Source of the DNA: Paralithodes platypus
Taxonomy: Eukaryota; Arthropoda; Malacostraca; Decapoda; Lithodidae
Assembly: GCA_032716605.1 (NCBI GenBank)
Contig: CM064569.1
Span: 9,737,180-9,801,179 of the forward strand
Direction: 5' to 3'
Length of the DNA: 64,000 nt
Part shown: positions 52,370 to 63,208 of the stretch, piece after piece
How positions within the stretch are numbered: the first letter of the stretch is position 1
Layout: each line of letters opens with the position of its first letter
Made by a program: the position numbers and the translations under genes
Notes under the pieces: model-generated
Databases searched by the model: none
Seen by the model: only the letters and a program-made list of their open reading frames with translations
Told to the model about the DNA's origin: nothing

Positions 52370-53776
52370 AAGAACATAAGAACATAAGAAAATGGGAGTC
52401 TGTAGAAAGCCGATTGGCCCAAGCAAGGCAGATCCCTGTCCCACACAACCCCAATTACAAAGGCCAATTATAGGCTCAACACTCTAATACCCTGAGGATC
52501 ATCATACCAAAACGGTTAGAGATTAACGCAGGATTACGGGGGTCTGCAGAGCGCTGATTGGCCCAACCCGGCTGATCCCCCTTCACACCCAACCCTTCTC
52601 GTCCATATGCTTATCCAATTATATCTTAAAGCTCCCTACCGTTTTTAATCCCGCTATAGCACTTGGTAGTCCATTCCACCCATCTACAACTCTGTTACCA
52701 AACCAATATTTGCCTATATCTTTTCTGAAACGAAATTTATCTAATTTGAAACCATTGGTACGAGTTCTTTCGCTATCACTGAGCTGTAGTACATTTGTCA
52801 TGTCCCCTTTGTTAATCCCACTAACCCACTTGAACACCTCTATCATATCCCCTCTAACTCTGCGTCTCTCTAACGAATGTAAACCTAATTTCTTCAACCT
52901 TTCTTCATACGGAAAATATCTAATATTTTGGATAATTTTTATCATTCTACGCTGAACTCTCCCTAATGAATCTATGTCCATTCTGTAATAAGGACACCTA
53001 ATTGGACAGCATAATCCATATGGGGTCTCACTAATGACAAGTAAAGTTTTAAGATAACATCAGCAGTTCTGTTACTCACACTCCTAGAGATGAACCCAAG
53101 AATCCTGTTTGCCTTATTACGAACGCTTATACACTGTTTTCTAGGCTTCAAATCATTGCTAACAAACACACCTAGATCTTTCTCGCAGTCTGAATTTTCT
53201 AATTCTAAATTAGCTAGTTTATATTTAACATTTGTTTGCATCTTCCCTATCTTTAATACCTTGCATTTGTCAATGTTAAACTTCATCTGCCAATTTACTG
53301 ACCTTTCATGTAAGGTATCTAGATCCCTTTGGAGGCACTCTATATCGCTATCTGAATCAATTGATCTCCCCATTTTAGTATCGTCTGCGAATTTACTTAT
53401 CCTACTAGTTATACCTAAATCTAGGTTATTTATGTATATAAGAAACAACAGGGGACCTAATACCGATCCCTGGGGGACACCACTTTTGACTGCTCCCCAC
53501 TCTGACTTGGTATCATTTTTACTGACTCTCTGTTTCCTACCAATTAGCCATGACCGAATCCATCCCAACAACGACCCTCCTATTCCATGTGCCTCAACCT
53601 TTCTCATCAATCTCTCATGAGGGAGTCTGTCGAAAGCTTTACTGAAATCTAAATATATAATATCAGATGACTTGTCACTATCTACTGCTTCATATATCTC
53701 TGAGAAAAAGCTAAGCAAATTAGTAAGGCAAGAACGTCCCTGAGTGAATCCATGCTAAGAAGAATTTATTAAGTTA
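52370..53776 (-). mobile_element. CR1-clade LINE copy A7, 5'-truncated
   Basis: It is very close to A2. TTAATAAT occurs at 52362-52369 and 53774-53781 and is the likely 8-bp target duplication, although TTAA also belongs to the CR1 sequence. Truncation falls within the RT. Confidence 0.9.
52619..53718 (-). pseudogene. CR1 ORF2 remnant, copy A7
   Basis: The RT palm ([32 protein letters not shown]) to the C-terminal block. A deletion near 52999 (VQLGVLITEWT instead of VQFWCPYYR) shifts the frame. Confidence 0.88.
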
Positions 53777-53781
53777 ATAAT

Positions 53782-53937
53782 CTTACTGTATGTAAAATAA
53801 CCATCGAGTTGTATTCAAGGTGCCTTTATTAGAGATTGTTCTCAAAAGGCGCAGCCATGATATTATTTTATTGTAAAATTAACATATATTGTATGTTTGA
53901 TTGGCAAAATAAAAAAAATCAGTTCAGTTCAGAGGTC
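53782..53937. other. Unassigned DNA
   Basis: AT-rich; nothing recognised. Confidence 0.45.
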
Positions 53938-54028
53938 AATGGGGAGAGGTGGACGTGTAGGTGTCTGTACGAATAAACGGTACACTCTAAAAAGTAAAGG
54001 TCAAGGTCAAAAGAGTAAAGCAGGTCAA
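53938..54028 (+). repeat. Dispersed repeat R3, copy 2
   Basis: Reverse complement of 36655-36760: AGAGGTGGACGTGTAGGTGT to AAGTAAAGGTCAAGGTCAAA. Confidence 0.75.
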
Positions 54029-54096
54029 CAGGTGTGAGGGGGATCTGCCTTGTTTGGGCCAATCGGCTTTCTGCAGACTCCCATTTTCTTATGTTC
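54029..54096 (+). mobile_element. CR1 3'-tail fragment
   Basis: AGGGGGATCTGCCTTGTTTG to CTGCAGACTCCCATTTTCTT and a TATGTTC end. Confidence 0.85.
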
Positions 54097-54103
54097 AACT
54101 CAC

Positions 54104-54365
54104 TTCCCTCAGTCTGTAGTGAGATAGCTTTTATAAAATATGGGAAATACGTGGGTGACCAGTATAAACTTGTTAGAGTGAGGGGGGGGGGGGATAATTA
54201 CAAACGCAACAGCTGCCCCTAGGTCTTGGTACAAAATTAAACAAAATAATATATATATATATGATGGAGGGCTAGGGACGAAACTAAACAAAAATAAATA
54301 TGTATTTATTAAACTCACTTCCCTCTTTCAGCGGGCTGTAGTGAGATAGCTTTTACAGAATATGG
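54104..54365. repeat. Repeat R2, tandem pair (second unit split by CR1 A6)
   Basis: Unit 1 (54104-54313) runs CTCACTTCCCTC, AGTGAGATAGCTTTTA, GGGTGACCAGTATAAACTTG, a G-run and AACGCAACAGCTGCCCCTAG to AGGGACGAAACTAAAC. Unit 2 restarts at 54314 and is interrupted at 54365. It resumes at 58883 and includes the same G-run and AACGCAACAGCTGCC block. Confidence 0.85.
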
Positions 54366-54612
54366 TCTATTCCATGGTCTATGGACCATGAGATGGTCTA
54401 GTTCAGTCAGTGACAGGAGAAGTTTGTGCTTAATCTGAGCTCCTGCCCGGACCACTTACCAATGACCTTTAGTGACCATTACACCTACCTGTGTTTGGGG
54501 GCAGTGCACTCGTGTTATATAAAAGTGTTATAGCTCAGTTTTTAGCTGTTAGTTTACTTGTTTTTGTTTTCCTGTACTTAGTTTCTTGCTCCTCGCTAAG
54601 CTTATTGGGATC
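54366..54612 (+). promoter_or_regulatory. CR1 A6 5' UTR, expected internal promoter
   Basis: It includes a short palindrome (CCATGGTCTATGGACCATGA) at its start and a TATA-like TTATATAAAAGTG at about 54514-54526. Promoter function is inferred from position. Confidence 0.45.
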
Positions 54613-55644
54613 ATGGCAGGTATGGAGTGCGAGTCTCTAACTGATCTGCATCATCTTATTCTCCAGGTAAGAGAGGAGATGGTTGTGGTGAAGGAAGAGG
54701 TCTTGGCTCTAAGGGAGGTTAATGTTAAACTTCAGAGGGAAGTGGATTTGATTAAAGACGAAAATCTAGCTTTCAAGCTTAGCCAAGAGGAAATAAAGTC
54801 AAGTAAGGGGAAAAGGGAGGAAGTTGATGAAATTTGTTATTCATGGCAGGTTGTTAAAAATACGGGTGGGAAAGTCACACTCAAGAAGCAGGATAGTAGA
54901 ATAGGTATGAGTGTGACAAATACATTCTCTCCTTTGCGAGACGAATGTGAGGGAAAAGATAGTCAGGATAAGGGAGGGATAACCGAAGTGCCTGCCGCCG
55001 ACTCAGCTCCAACCTCTGACGCTGTGCTACCTACCACCACCACTACCCCCACCACCACCACCACCAAGGGAGCTTCTGCTGGAGGTTCTCCAACTGCAGC
55101 TGCTGGATCCTCCCGAGGGAAAGGTAAGTCTGTGTCCCGAGAAGGTAAGTCTGTGTCGATTGTGGGCGACTCCATGGTAAGACATTTAGTTAGGGCTACC
55201 CGCACTAAACTTAGGAAGGTTGTGTGTCTGCCTGGCCATGGAGTTGGGAGGGTTTTAGAGAAGATGGACCATATCTTGGAAGATAGTGGAGATAACCCCA
55301 TTATCTGTCTCAGTGCCGGGAGTAACGATGTTGGTAAGGGTAGAAGTGAGGAACTGCTGCAGCAGTATCGGGATGTGCTAGATAAAGTTAGGATGAAGGG
55401 AGGGATCCCTGTAGTACATTGTATCCTACCCAGAAGAGGAGTTCCCAAGGAATGGACATCCAGGGCGATTGGTGTCAATTGCCGTTTGGAGAAATATTGC
55501 AAAGAAAAAGCAATACCATTCATTGATAACTGGGATAGTTTCTATGGGAGAGATGGGATGTACGCAAGGGATGGGGTTCATCTTTCACGGTTAGGGGTTT
55601 CTACATTAGCTAGTTCTTTAGATAGGGTGGTTGTGGGGTTTTGA
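54613..55644 (+). CDS. CR1 ORF1: coiled coil plus SGNH esterase-like protein (subfamily 2)
   Basis: 343 residues from the ATG at 54613, which begins MAGMECESLTDLHHLI. A strong coiled coil covers residues 8-65 (VVVKEEVLALREVNVKLQRE). A threonine-rich linker encoded by ACC repeats follows (about 55030-55070). The SGNH domain has SIVGDSMVRHL (nucleophile Ser), SAGSNDVGKG and YARDGVHLSRLG, so all catalytic residues are kept. The frame is intact. The stop TGA at 55642 overlaps the start of the ORF2 frame. Confidence 0.92.
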   Translation: MAGMECESLTDLHHLILQVREEMVVVKEEVLALREVNVKLQREVDLIKDENLAFKLSQEEIKSSKGKREEVDEICYSWQVVKNTGGKVTLKKQDSRIGMSVTNTFSPLRDECEGKDSQDKGGITEVPAADSAPTSDAVLPTTTTTPTTTTTKGASAGGSPTAAAGSSRGKGKSVSREGKSVSIVGDSMVRHLVRATRTKLRKVVCLPGHGVGRVLEKMDHILEDSGDNPIICLSAGSNDVGKGRSEELLQQYRDVLDKVRMKGGIPVVHCILPRRGVPKEWTSRAIGVNCRLEKYCKEKAIPFIDNWDSFYGRDGMYARDGVHLSRLGVSTLASSLDRVVVGF

Positions 55645-58600
55645 ACAGAAATATTGAGAGTGTAAATGAGAGGTTAAATGGAACAATTTTAGCGTCAGGC
55701 GAAAGCGATAAGGATATTCAGTCTCATGCTAAAAATGATGACTATAATGCAAATGATAGTAGTGATGGTGCAACGGAAGATGGAAATGTCGCTAAAAACA
55801 AAGGTAAATTAGGTATAAAGAAAAGAAGTAAATTGAGAGTATATTACACAAACTGTAGGAGTCTATGTAACAAAATGAACGAACTTATAGCCCTTGTTAG
55901 CAAAGCAAATATAGACATAATAGCGCTAACTGAAACGTGGATTAATACAGAAACCAGGCATTTATTAGCAGAATTTGATATACCAGGATATAGCTTTGTT
56001 TAAATATGACCGAACAAGTAAGAGGGGTGGCGGTATAGCAGTGTTTGTCAGGAGTACATTAAAAATCTGTATTAAATCAGGTATTAGACTAAATAACGAT
56101 AATGAAAGTGTTTGGGTAGAGGTTAACGAAGGTAGTGAGACCATAGTTATTGGAGTTATGTATAGACCGCCAAATATGAGTAGAAATGACGGAACGTCAT
56201 TATGGGAGGAAATTAAAATGGCATCAAGGTTTAGCAATGTGTGCATTATGGGGGATTTTAATTTTCCGAATATAGATTGGCAGCATCAAATAGGAGACTC
56301 TGATTCTGAGGAGTTTATAGAGGTAGTACAAGATAGTTTTTTATTTCAATTCATAGATACGCCGACTAGAGGTAATAATATTCTCGATTTAGTTTTCAGT
56401 AACAATGAACATATGGTAAATAATGTAGAGATAGGGGACCACCTAGGAAATAGTGACCACAATTCTGTGTATTTTAATATACAATGGAAAGGTAATACCA
56501 GAGAGAATACAACATTAATACCTGACTTTAGAAAAGCCAATTATGGGGGGTTAAGAAGAACCCTATTAGCTGACCCTATGGTCAAAAAATTAAGTCGATC
56601 CAGGTGTCCAAATGAGTGTACCCCTTCTCAGGCACCTGTCATCTTAAGTCAGGAAGAGACGTCAACCTTGGTAGATACATACGATAATTTTATCAAGTCA
56701 GTATTCAATGCACAAAATAAATACATCCCCAAAAGAAAATTTAGATCAACACAGAACCAACCCAAATGGATGAATAATAGACTATTAGATCTTCTAGGAC
56801 AAAAGAGAGGAATATATAGAAAAATTAGAAAAGGCGAAATTCACCTACTTGCTTACTATCAGAATCTATCAAGACAGGTAAAAAAGGATATTAGGAAAGA
56901 AAAAAGAAATTATGAAATTAAGGTTGCCAATGACTCAAAAAATAATCCTAAAGCTTTTTACCAACTATATAAATCCAAGGTTAGAGATGTAATTGGTCCC
57001 CTTAAAACTTCGATAGGAGAAATGACAGAAAATGATTTAGAAATGTGCAGTACATTAAATAGTCAATTTCTTTCCGTTTTCACTAATGAAAATTTGGCAC
57101 AGTTTCCAGAAGTCCGTAAGGTATATAGCGATAGTATAGAACATAGGTTAAGTACGGTTACTATAAGTAGAAATGATGTGCTTAAGGAAATTGACAGACT
57201 GAAACATCATAAATCGCCTGGTCCTGATGAGGTATATGCTAGAGTATTAAAAGAATGTAGGGATGAGTTAAGTTACCCATTAACATTTTTATTTAACAAG
57301 TCATTGGAGACAGGTTCCAGAAGCTTGGAAGCTTGCAAACGTAGTTCCGATCTTCAAAAAAGGTGACAAATCAATAGCATCCAATTACCGTCCCATTAGT
57401 CTTACATCAATCATAGGAAAGCTACTAGAGTCAATTAGTGCTAGTAAAATTAGAAACCACTTAGATACATTTAATTTAATAAATTCTTCTCAGCATGGAT
57501 TCACTCAGGGACGTTCTTGCCTTACTAATTTGCTTAGTTTTTCTCAGAGGTATATGAAGCAGTAGATAATGACAAGTCATATGATATAATATATTTAGAT
57601 TTCAGTAAAGCTTTCGACAGAGTCCCCCATGAGAGATTGATGAGAAAGGTTGAGGCGCATGGAATAGGTGGGGCGTTGTTGGGATGGATTAGGTCATGGC
57701 TAATTGGTAGGAAGCAGAGAGTCAGCATAAATGGTACGAAGTCAGAATGGGGAGCAGTCAAAAGTGGTGTCCCCCAGGGATCTGTATTAGGTCCTCTGTT
57801 GTTTGTTATATACATAAATGACCTTGATTTAGGTATAACTAGTAGGATAAGTAAATTTGCAGACGATACCAAAATGGGGAGAACAATTGATTCAGATATA
57901 GATATAGAGTGCCTCCAAAGGGATCTAGATACCTTACACGAATGGTCAGTAAATTGGCAGATGAAGTTTAACATTGACAAATGCAAGGTATTAAAGATAG
58001 GGAAGATGCATACAAATGTTAAATATAAACTAGCTAATGTGGAATTAGAAAACTCGAATTGTGTGAAAGATCTAGGTGTGTTTGTTAGCAATGATTTGAA
58101 GCCTAGACAGCAGTGTATAAGCGTTCGAAACAAGGCAAACAGGATTCTCGGGTTCATCTCAAGGAGTGTGAGTAACAGAACTGCTGATGTTATCTTAAAA
58201 CTTTACTTGTCATTAGTGAGACCCCATATGGATTTTGCTGTTCAATTTTGGTGTCCTTATTACAGAATGGACATAGATTCATTGGAGAGAGTACAACGTA
58301 GAATGACAAAAATGATCCATAATATTAGAAATCTTCCGTATAAAGAAAGGTTGAAGAAATTAGGCTTACATTCGTTAGAGAGACGCAGAGTTAGAGGGGA
58401 TATGATAGAGGTGTTCAAGTGGGTTAGTGGGATTAACAAAGGGGACATGACAAATGTACTAAAGCTCAGTGATAGCGAAAGAACTCGTACCAATGGTTTC
58501 AAATTAGATAAATTTCGTTTCAGAAAAGATATAGGCAAATATTGGTTTGGTAACAGAGTTGTAGATGGGTGGAATGGACTACCAAGTGCTATAGTGGGAT

Positions 58601-58665
58601 TAAAAACGATAGGGAGCTTTAAGATAAAATTGGATGAGCATATGGACGAGAGGGGTTGGGTGTGA
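55641..58665 (+). pseudogene. CR1 ORF2, copy A6, at least three frameshifts
   Basis: The frame opens at the overlapping TTGA and has no ATG before the endonuclease motif YTNCRSLCNKMNEL. A one-base insertion at about 55995 shifts it. The second piece (55975-57366) carries GVMYRPPN, GDFNFPNIDWQ, GNSDHNS and the start of RT. A small deletion at about 57315 and another near 57540 shift it again. The third piece (57637-58665) has [20 protein letters not shown] and the complete C-terminus. Confidence 0.92.
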
Positions 58666-58882
58666 AGCGGGATCAGCAGGGTTGGGCCAATCAGCGCTCT
58701 GCAGACCCCCGTAATCCTGCGTTAATCTCTGACCGTTTTGGTGAGATGATCCTCAGGGTATTAGAGTGTTGAGCCTATAATTGGGCTTTGTAATTGGGGT
58801 TGTGTGGGACAGGGATCTGCCTTGCTTAGGCCAATCGGCTTTCTGCAGACTCCCATTTTCTTATGTTCTTATGTTCTTATGG

Positions 58883-58985
58883 TAAATACGTGGGTGACCA
58901 GTATAAACTTGTTATAGAGAGGGGGGGGGGGGGGGTAATTACAAACGCAACAGCTGCCCCTAGGTCTAGGGACGAAACTGAAAAA
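58883..58985. repeat. Repeat R2, second unit, right part
   Basis: TAAATACGTGGGTGACCAGT, a G-run, AACGCAACAGCTGCCCCTAG and AGGGACGAAACTGAAA continue the unit cut at 54365. Confidence 0.85.
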
Positions 58986-58986
58986 T

Positions 58987-59607
<621 letters not shown>

Positions 59608-59634
59608 TTTTTACCACAAGAATCAATATTTTTC

Positions 59635-59637
<3 letters not shown>

Positions 59638-59688
<51 letters not shown>
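59638..59688. repeat. (TA)n microsatellite
   Basis: About 25 TA units, then an R2-like block (GATGGAGGGCTAGGGACGAA) at 59688-59710. Confidence 0.95.
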
Positions 59689-59692
<4 letters not shown>

Positions 59693-59715
59693 AGGGCTAG
59701 GGACGAAACTAAAAA

Positions 59716-59717
59716 AA

Positions 59718-59748
<31 letters not shown>

Positions 59749-59984
59749 ATACAAATATTAACAAATTATCTTCTCCTCCCCCCCCCCCCCCCCACTTAAC
59801 TCCGACCGTTCTAACACCTCATGGTGTCCGCCCTCCTTCAGGTAGTAAATAACCCCCCCCCCCCTCCTCCCCGTCCCTCAATCCGCTTATCATTTTACCC
59901 TATATGGTTTGTGGGAAATCCTTTTGGAATCCCCCCCCCCCCCACCGCCTGTTTGGTGATAATTAGACGCTTTACCCCATTCAG
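59716..59984. repeat. (AATA)n and C-homopolymer region
   Basis: (AATA)n at 59716-59752, then several long C-runs (about 59777, 59851, 59932). No credible gene. Confidence 0.85.
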
Positions 59985-60180
59985 CTCTGTATTTTATTTC
60001 ATTTGTTTTATGGGCGAGCGATAGCAAGCCTGTAACTGGGAAGACATTGAGCTTAAGCCCCGGGACAGTTTTCTATCGAAAAATGGTAAAATTTAGCATG
60101 AACGGGGACTGGTGGACATTAAAATTTTAATATTTTGTTTTCTTTTTTTGAGGAAGTCTAGGAAGGCATATAGTTTTTCA
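59985..60180 (-). mobile_element. P2-related fragment, decayed, reverse orientation
   Basis: GGGCGAGCGATAGCAAGCCT and TTTTCTATCGAAAAATGG match the P2/P1 core. Confidence 0.65.
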
Positions 60181-60420
60181 TTATAATTTATTAGGGTTGT
60201 AGAACTACAATAAGTCATACATTTCAATTAGGCTAAATGCTATTAAAACAAACTCTTCAATATAGCTGTTATTATTGGGATACCTGTACTACAATAAGTA
60301 CTACATTTCACAACCCTATAATGTAACACTGAACGAACACTGAATATACATGCTTGGTGTATGTATGTTAACCCTATTTGAGCCGGGGTGGGTCTTTTTT
60401 TGGGTTTGCCCAGTTCGTTG
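60181..60420. other. Unassigned AT-rich DNA
   Basis: AACTACAATAAGT-like sequence appears twice; nothing else seen. Confidence 0.4.
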
Positions 60421-60890
60421 GTTTGGAGATTCAGACGCTTCACCCCCTTAATTTGGCGAAAATATGAAGTTACACCCCATTCAGGTGTCGATTAGTGAGT
60501 CTATCTTCAGAACATAAGAACATAAGAAAATGGGAGTCTGCAAAAAGCCGATCGGCCCATACAAGGCAGATCCCTGTCACACCCAACCCCAATTACAAGG
60601 CCCAATTTTAGGCCCAACTCACTAATACCTTGAGTACTGACCCCACCAAAACGGTCAGAGATTAACACAAGATAACGGGGGCCTGCTGAGCGCCGATTGG
60701 CCCACACCTGGTAGATCGCCCTCACACCCAACCCATCTCGTCCATATGCCTATCCAATTTCATCTTATATATTTATAGAAGAAGCCGTTCTTCGGCCGGG
60801 ATATTTATCTATCAAACAAAATATACATTTAACTTGGTAGGGGTCTGATTTTGTTTTGTTTTGAAGAAAGTCTTTGGGTTTTGTTAGTCT
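60421..60890 (-). mobile_element. P2 element copy i, reverse, split by a CR1 tail
   Basis: Left part 60421-60508 (CACCCCATTCAGGTGTCGAT) and right part 60767-60890 (TTCTTCGGCCGGGATATTTA). A CR1 3' end occupies 60509-60766. Confidence 0.7.
60509..60766 (-). mobile_element. CR1 3'-tail fragment inside P2
   Basis: Octamer tail, GGGAGTCTGCAAAAAGCCGA and the rest of the 3' UTR to CCTATCCAATTTCATCTTA, 258 bp. Confidence 0.88.
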
Positions 60891-61099
60891 ACGGGATAAA
60901 CTTAAACGAATTGCTCGAATAATGTCTGGACCAAGAAAAATACTCGATAATAAATTAAACCAAAATCAAAATAATCCACATGACGTCGGACCAAATAGTG
61001 TTAAAGATGTAATACGGTAGTTTTATTAACAATTATAAATATATATATGTGACATTTTGTAGGTAGTACATAACCTTTGGCTGCGATTCTACACACGCG
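60891..61099. other. Unassigned AT-rich DNA
   Basis: Nothing recognised. Confidence 0.45.
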
Positions 61100-61300
61100 A
61101 AAGACGGTGTCATACGAGCGATTTTTCCGTCAATTATTACAGGCAATTGTTGTCTGGCTTCATCAATTTTAAAGTTTCACAAGAATTAATCCTTCGAGAA
61201 TCATGACACTTTTCACTGTTTAGTTTGGCTATTATTAGACGATTTTAAACAACTTCGAAAGGAAGCCTGTTCGGCCAGGCAGCCTAGGAAACGACTGCTA
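61100..61300. mobile_element. M4 and M5 fragments and a LINE-D 3' scrap
   Basis: M4-like GACGGTGTCATACGAGCG at 61105, M5-like TTGGCTATTATTAGACGATT at 61225, and GTTCGGCCAGGCAGCCTAGG (the element D 3' end) at 61270. Confidence 0.6.
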
Positions 61301-61304
61301 CTAT

Positions 61305-61552
61305 TACATAATATAGATGAGTTAGGTGTGAGGAGTATCTGCCGGTTGCGGGTCAATCGACGTTCTGCAGACCCTGGTAATCTTGCGTTGACCTCTGACC
61401 GTTTTGGTGAGGTCGGGCCTCATGGTGTTAGTGAGCTGGTTCTATAATTAGGCCTTATAATCGGGGTTGGGTGTTAGACGGATCTGCCTTGTGTGTGTGG
61501 GCCAATCAGCTTTCTGATCCCCATTTCCTTATGTTCTTAAGGACTACTACTT
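61305..61552 (+). mobile_element. CR1 3' fragment, plus strand
   Basis: GACCTCTGACCGTTTTGGTG, GGGCCAATCAGCTTTCTG and CCTTATGTTCTTAAG. Confidence 0.85.
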
Positions 61553-61555
61553 AAG

Positions 61556-61695
61556 AAGGATCTGTGTTGATTAAAAGAGCTAAAGAAACTCATTAACCCT
61601 CTGATTTCCATATACCCTTCCTAATCTAAATATAACCGTCTTATGATAGCCATAATGAGCTGTCAAAACGCGTCATCATCATCCTCAAGGGGTTG
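61556..61695. mobile_element. M5 element, copy e, partial
   Basis: TACTTAAGAAGGATCTGTG at the left and CATATACCCTTCCTAATCTA with CAAAACGCGTCATCATCATC at the right. Confidence 0.7.
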
Positions 61696-61755
61696 GATGT
61701 GACAGGGCCATTTGGCTTTCCCAATTGACTCCCATTTTCTTATGTTCTTATGGGT
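61696..61755 (+). mobile_element. CR1 3'-tail scrap
   Basis: GGATGTGACAGGGCCATTTG to CATTTTCTTATGTTCTTATG. Confidence 0.75.
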
Positions 61756-61765
61756 TAAGCTACCT

Positions 61766-62075
61766 AAGAACATAAGAACATGGGAGTCTGCAGAAAGCCA
61801 ATTGACCACTTGCGAGTTTCAGGCTATAAGGAAGTTAGGCCTGGAAACATAGATATTAAACACAAATACAGTAATTATGTAGGTTTGTGATGGATAAATA
61901 GTATGTTGAATTTGGTTTTATGTATTTATAAATATACTAAAACTGTATTATAGCTGGTTATTCTGCTAAATATCGATGTCTACAGCTCCAACTTCCTTAT
62001 AAAATGAAACTCGCAAGTAGTTAATTGGCCAACACGAAGCAGATCCCTCTCACACCCAACCCTAATTATAAGGCT
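61766..62075 (-). mobile_element. CR1 3' tail, split by M1
   Basis: 61766-61799 (ATAAGAACATGGGAGTCTGC) and 62027-62075 (GGCCAACACGAAGCAGATCC) are one tail interrupted by M1. Confidence 0.85.
61804..62022. mobile_element. M1 element, copy d, inserted in a CR1 tail
   Basis: A 219-bp element with AATT at 61800-61803 and 62023-62026. The host tail reads CAGAAAGCC-AATT-GGCC across the junctions, which shows AATT as the duplicated target. Confidence 0.9.
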
Positions 62076-62084
62076 TAACATAAT

Positions 62085-62184
62085 CTACCTTTGATCTACT
62101 TTCCGATTCCAATGAGAAAGAGCCACAATATAATACGAGAACAAAAAAACCTGCTCATCGAAAAATGAGTTCGTGTGACACCTC
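62085..62184. mobile_element. M4 fragment
   Basis: The right half of M4, ending GAGTTCGTGTGACACCTCC. Confidence 0.7.
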
Positions 62185-62462
62185 CTTAAAGGGAAGGATG
62201 TTTTTTTCTGAATCCCTTTCTCCCTTATGTTTAGCCCAGTTATTTTCATATTTTAAAGACGTTCGTCTCATTAGTTTGGCTATTTTAAGACCTTTCACCT
62301 CATTTCTTTGTCAATATTTAGACATTTCGTGCCATTTAGGGGTCGATTGTTTATATGGTGAGCGAAAGCGAGCCTGTAATTTAGGAAGAACCAGCCTTCA
62401 GCCGGAACATTTTCCTACAGAAAAATGCACAAATATATCTAGGAGGGGGATCCAGAAATCGT
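62185..62462 (-). mobile_element. P2 element, copy j, reverse, partial
   Basis: CTTTCTCCCTTATGTTTAGC, ACCTCATTTCTTTGTCAATA, GTGAGCGAAAGCGAGCCTGT and CCAGCCTTCAGCCGGAACAT. Confidence 0.8.
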
Positions 62463-63207
62463 GAACCTTAACCTGAACGTGAACCTTTAGTAGGCTCCTG
62501 GGCCGGTATTTATAAAAGAATTTAAAAATGTCCCTAAAAGTAATTTTAACTAAAAGAAAATCCTTAAAAGTTATTCATAAAACATTTAAAAGCAGCTTTT
62601 AGTGGAAGCGTTAAGAAAGCTGCCACAACCGCTATTAATAGGTAAGTATAGGCTTCTAATTGCATATACTAATTACTATAAAACATTAGGGTAATTATGC
62701 AATATTTTGTTATTGTGAAATCAATTATATATTGCTAAATTGAAAGGGTAATATATTTACCATACCAAAACAATTGCATACTCCGGTGTGGCAGCATCTG
62801 AGATAGTTGCCAAATTCGCGAGTTTACACAATTCGTAAAGTGGGGTAATTTCGGAAATTTTCCTAGTTGGTTTTTTACAATTCTCCTGACCGTAAACACA
62901 TTGTAGAGATTTAACTAGGTCAAGTGATGTGTAGTGATAATGCGCCGTGCGCCGTAATCCAGGAAGCCTCCTAAAATTATCTCCCATAATATCCTTATCC
63001 TTTTCCTAAATAATGTCCGAAGTATTCTTGAAAAGTATGGTAAAAGCGTTTCCATTGTATAATGACAATGGCTAATTACATATTATCGCCAAAGTCCGAA
63101 TTTATGACCGCAGTCCGAAATCACCCCAGTTTACAGTAATTTGCGAAAAAATAGGGTGCAAATAGGCTACTTAAATTGGTCTCGGATGTTATGAAATAGG
63201 CATATCT
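62463..63207. other. Unassigned DNA
   Basis: A 76-codon minus-strand frame (62987-62757) lies here but has no domain, neighbour or repeat support. GGGCCGGTATTTATAAA near 62492 resembles the start of a short repeat. No gene is called. Confidence 0.4.
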
Positions 63208-63208
63208 T

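Larger units (their letters stand above)
54366..58878 (+). mobile_element. Full-length CR1-clade LINE copy A6, second subfamily
   Basis: About 4.5 kb: a 247-nt 5' UTR, an intact ORF1, a frameshifted ORF2, a 3' UTR and three TTCTTATG octamers. The ends are fixed by comparing the interrupted R2 unit with its intact neighbour (54104-54313). ATGG borders both sides (54362-54365, 58879-58882), though at the 3' end it overlaps the octamer tail. The ORF1 N-terminus and 5' UTR differ from copy A2. Confidence 0.93.

Noticed and set aside
62757..62987. 76-codon minus-strand frame
   Set aside because: No recognisable domain, no splice or repeat support, in AT-rich DNA; not called as a gene.
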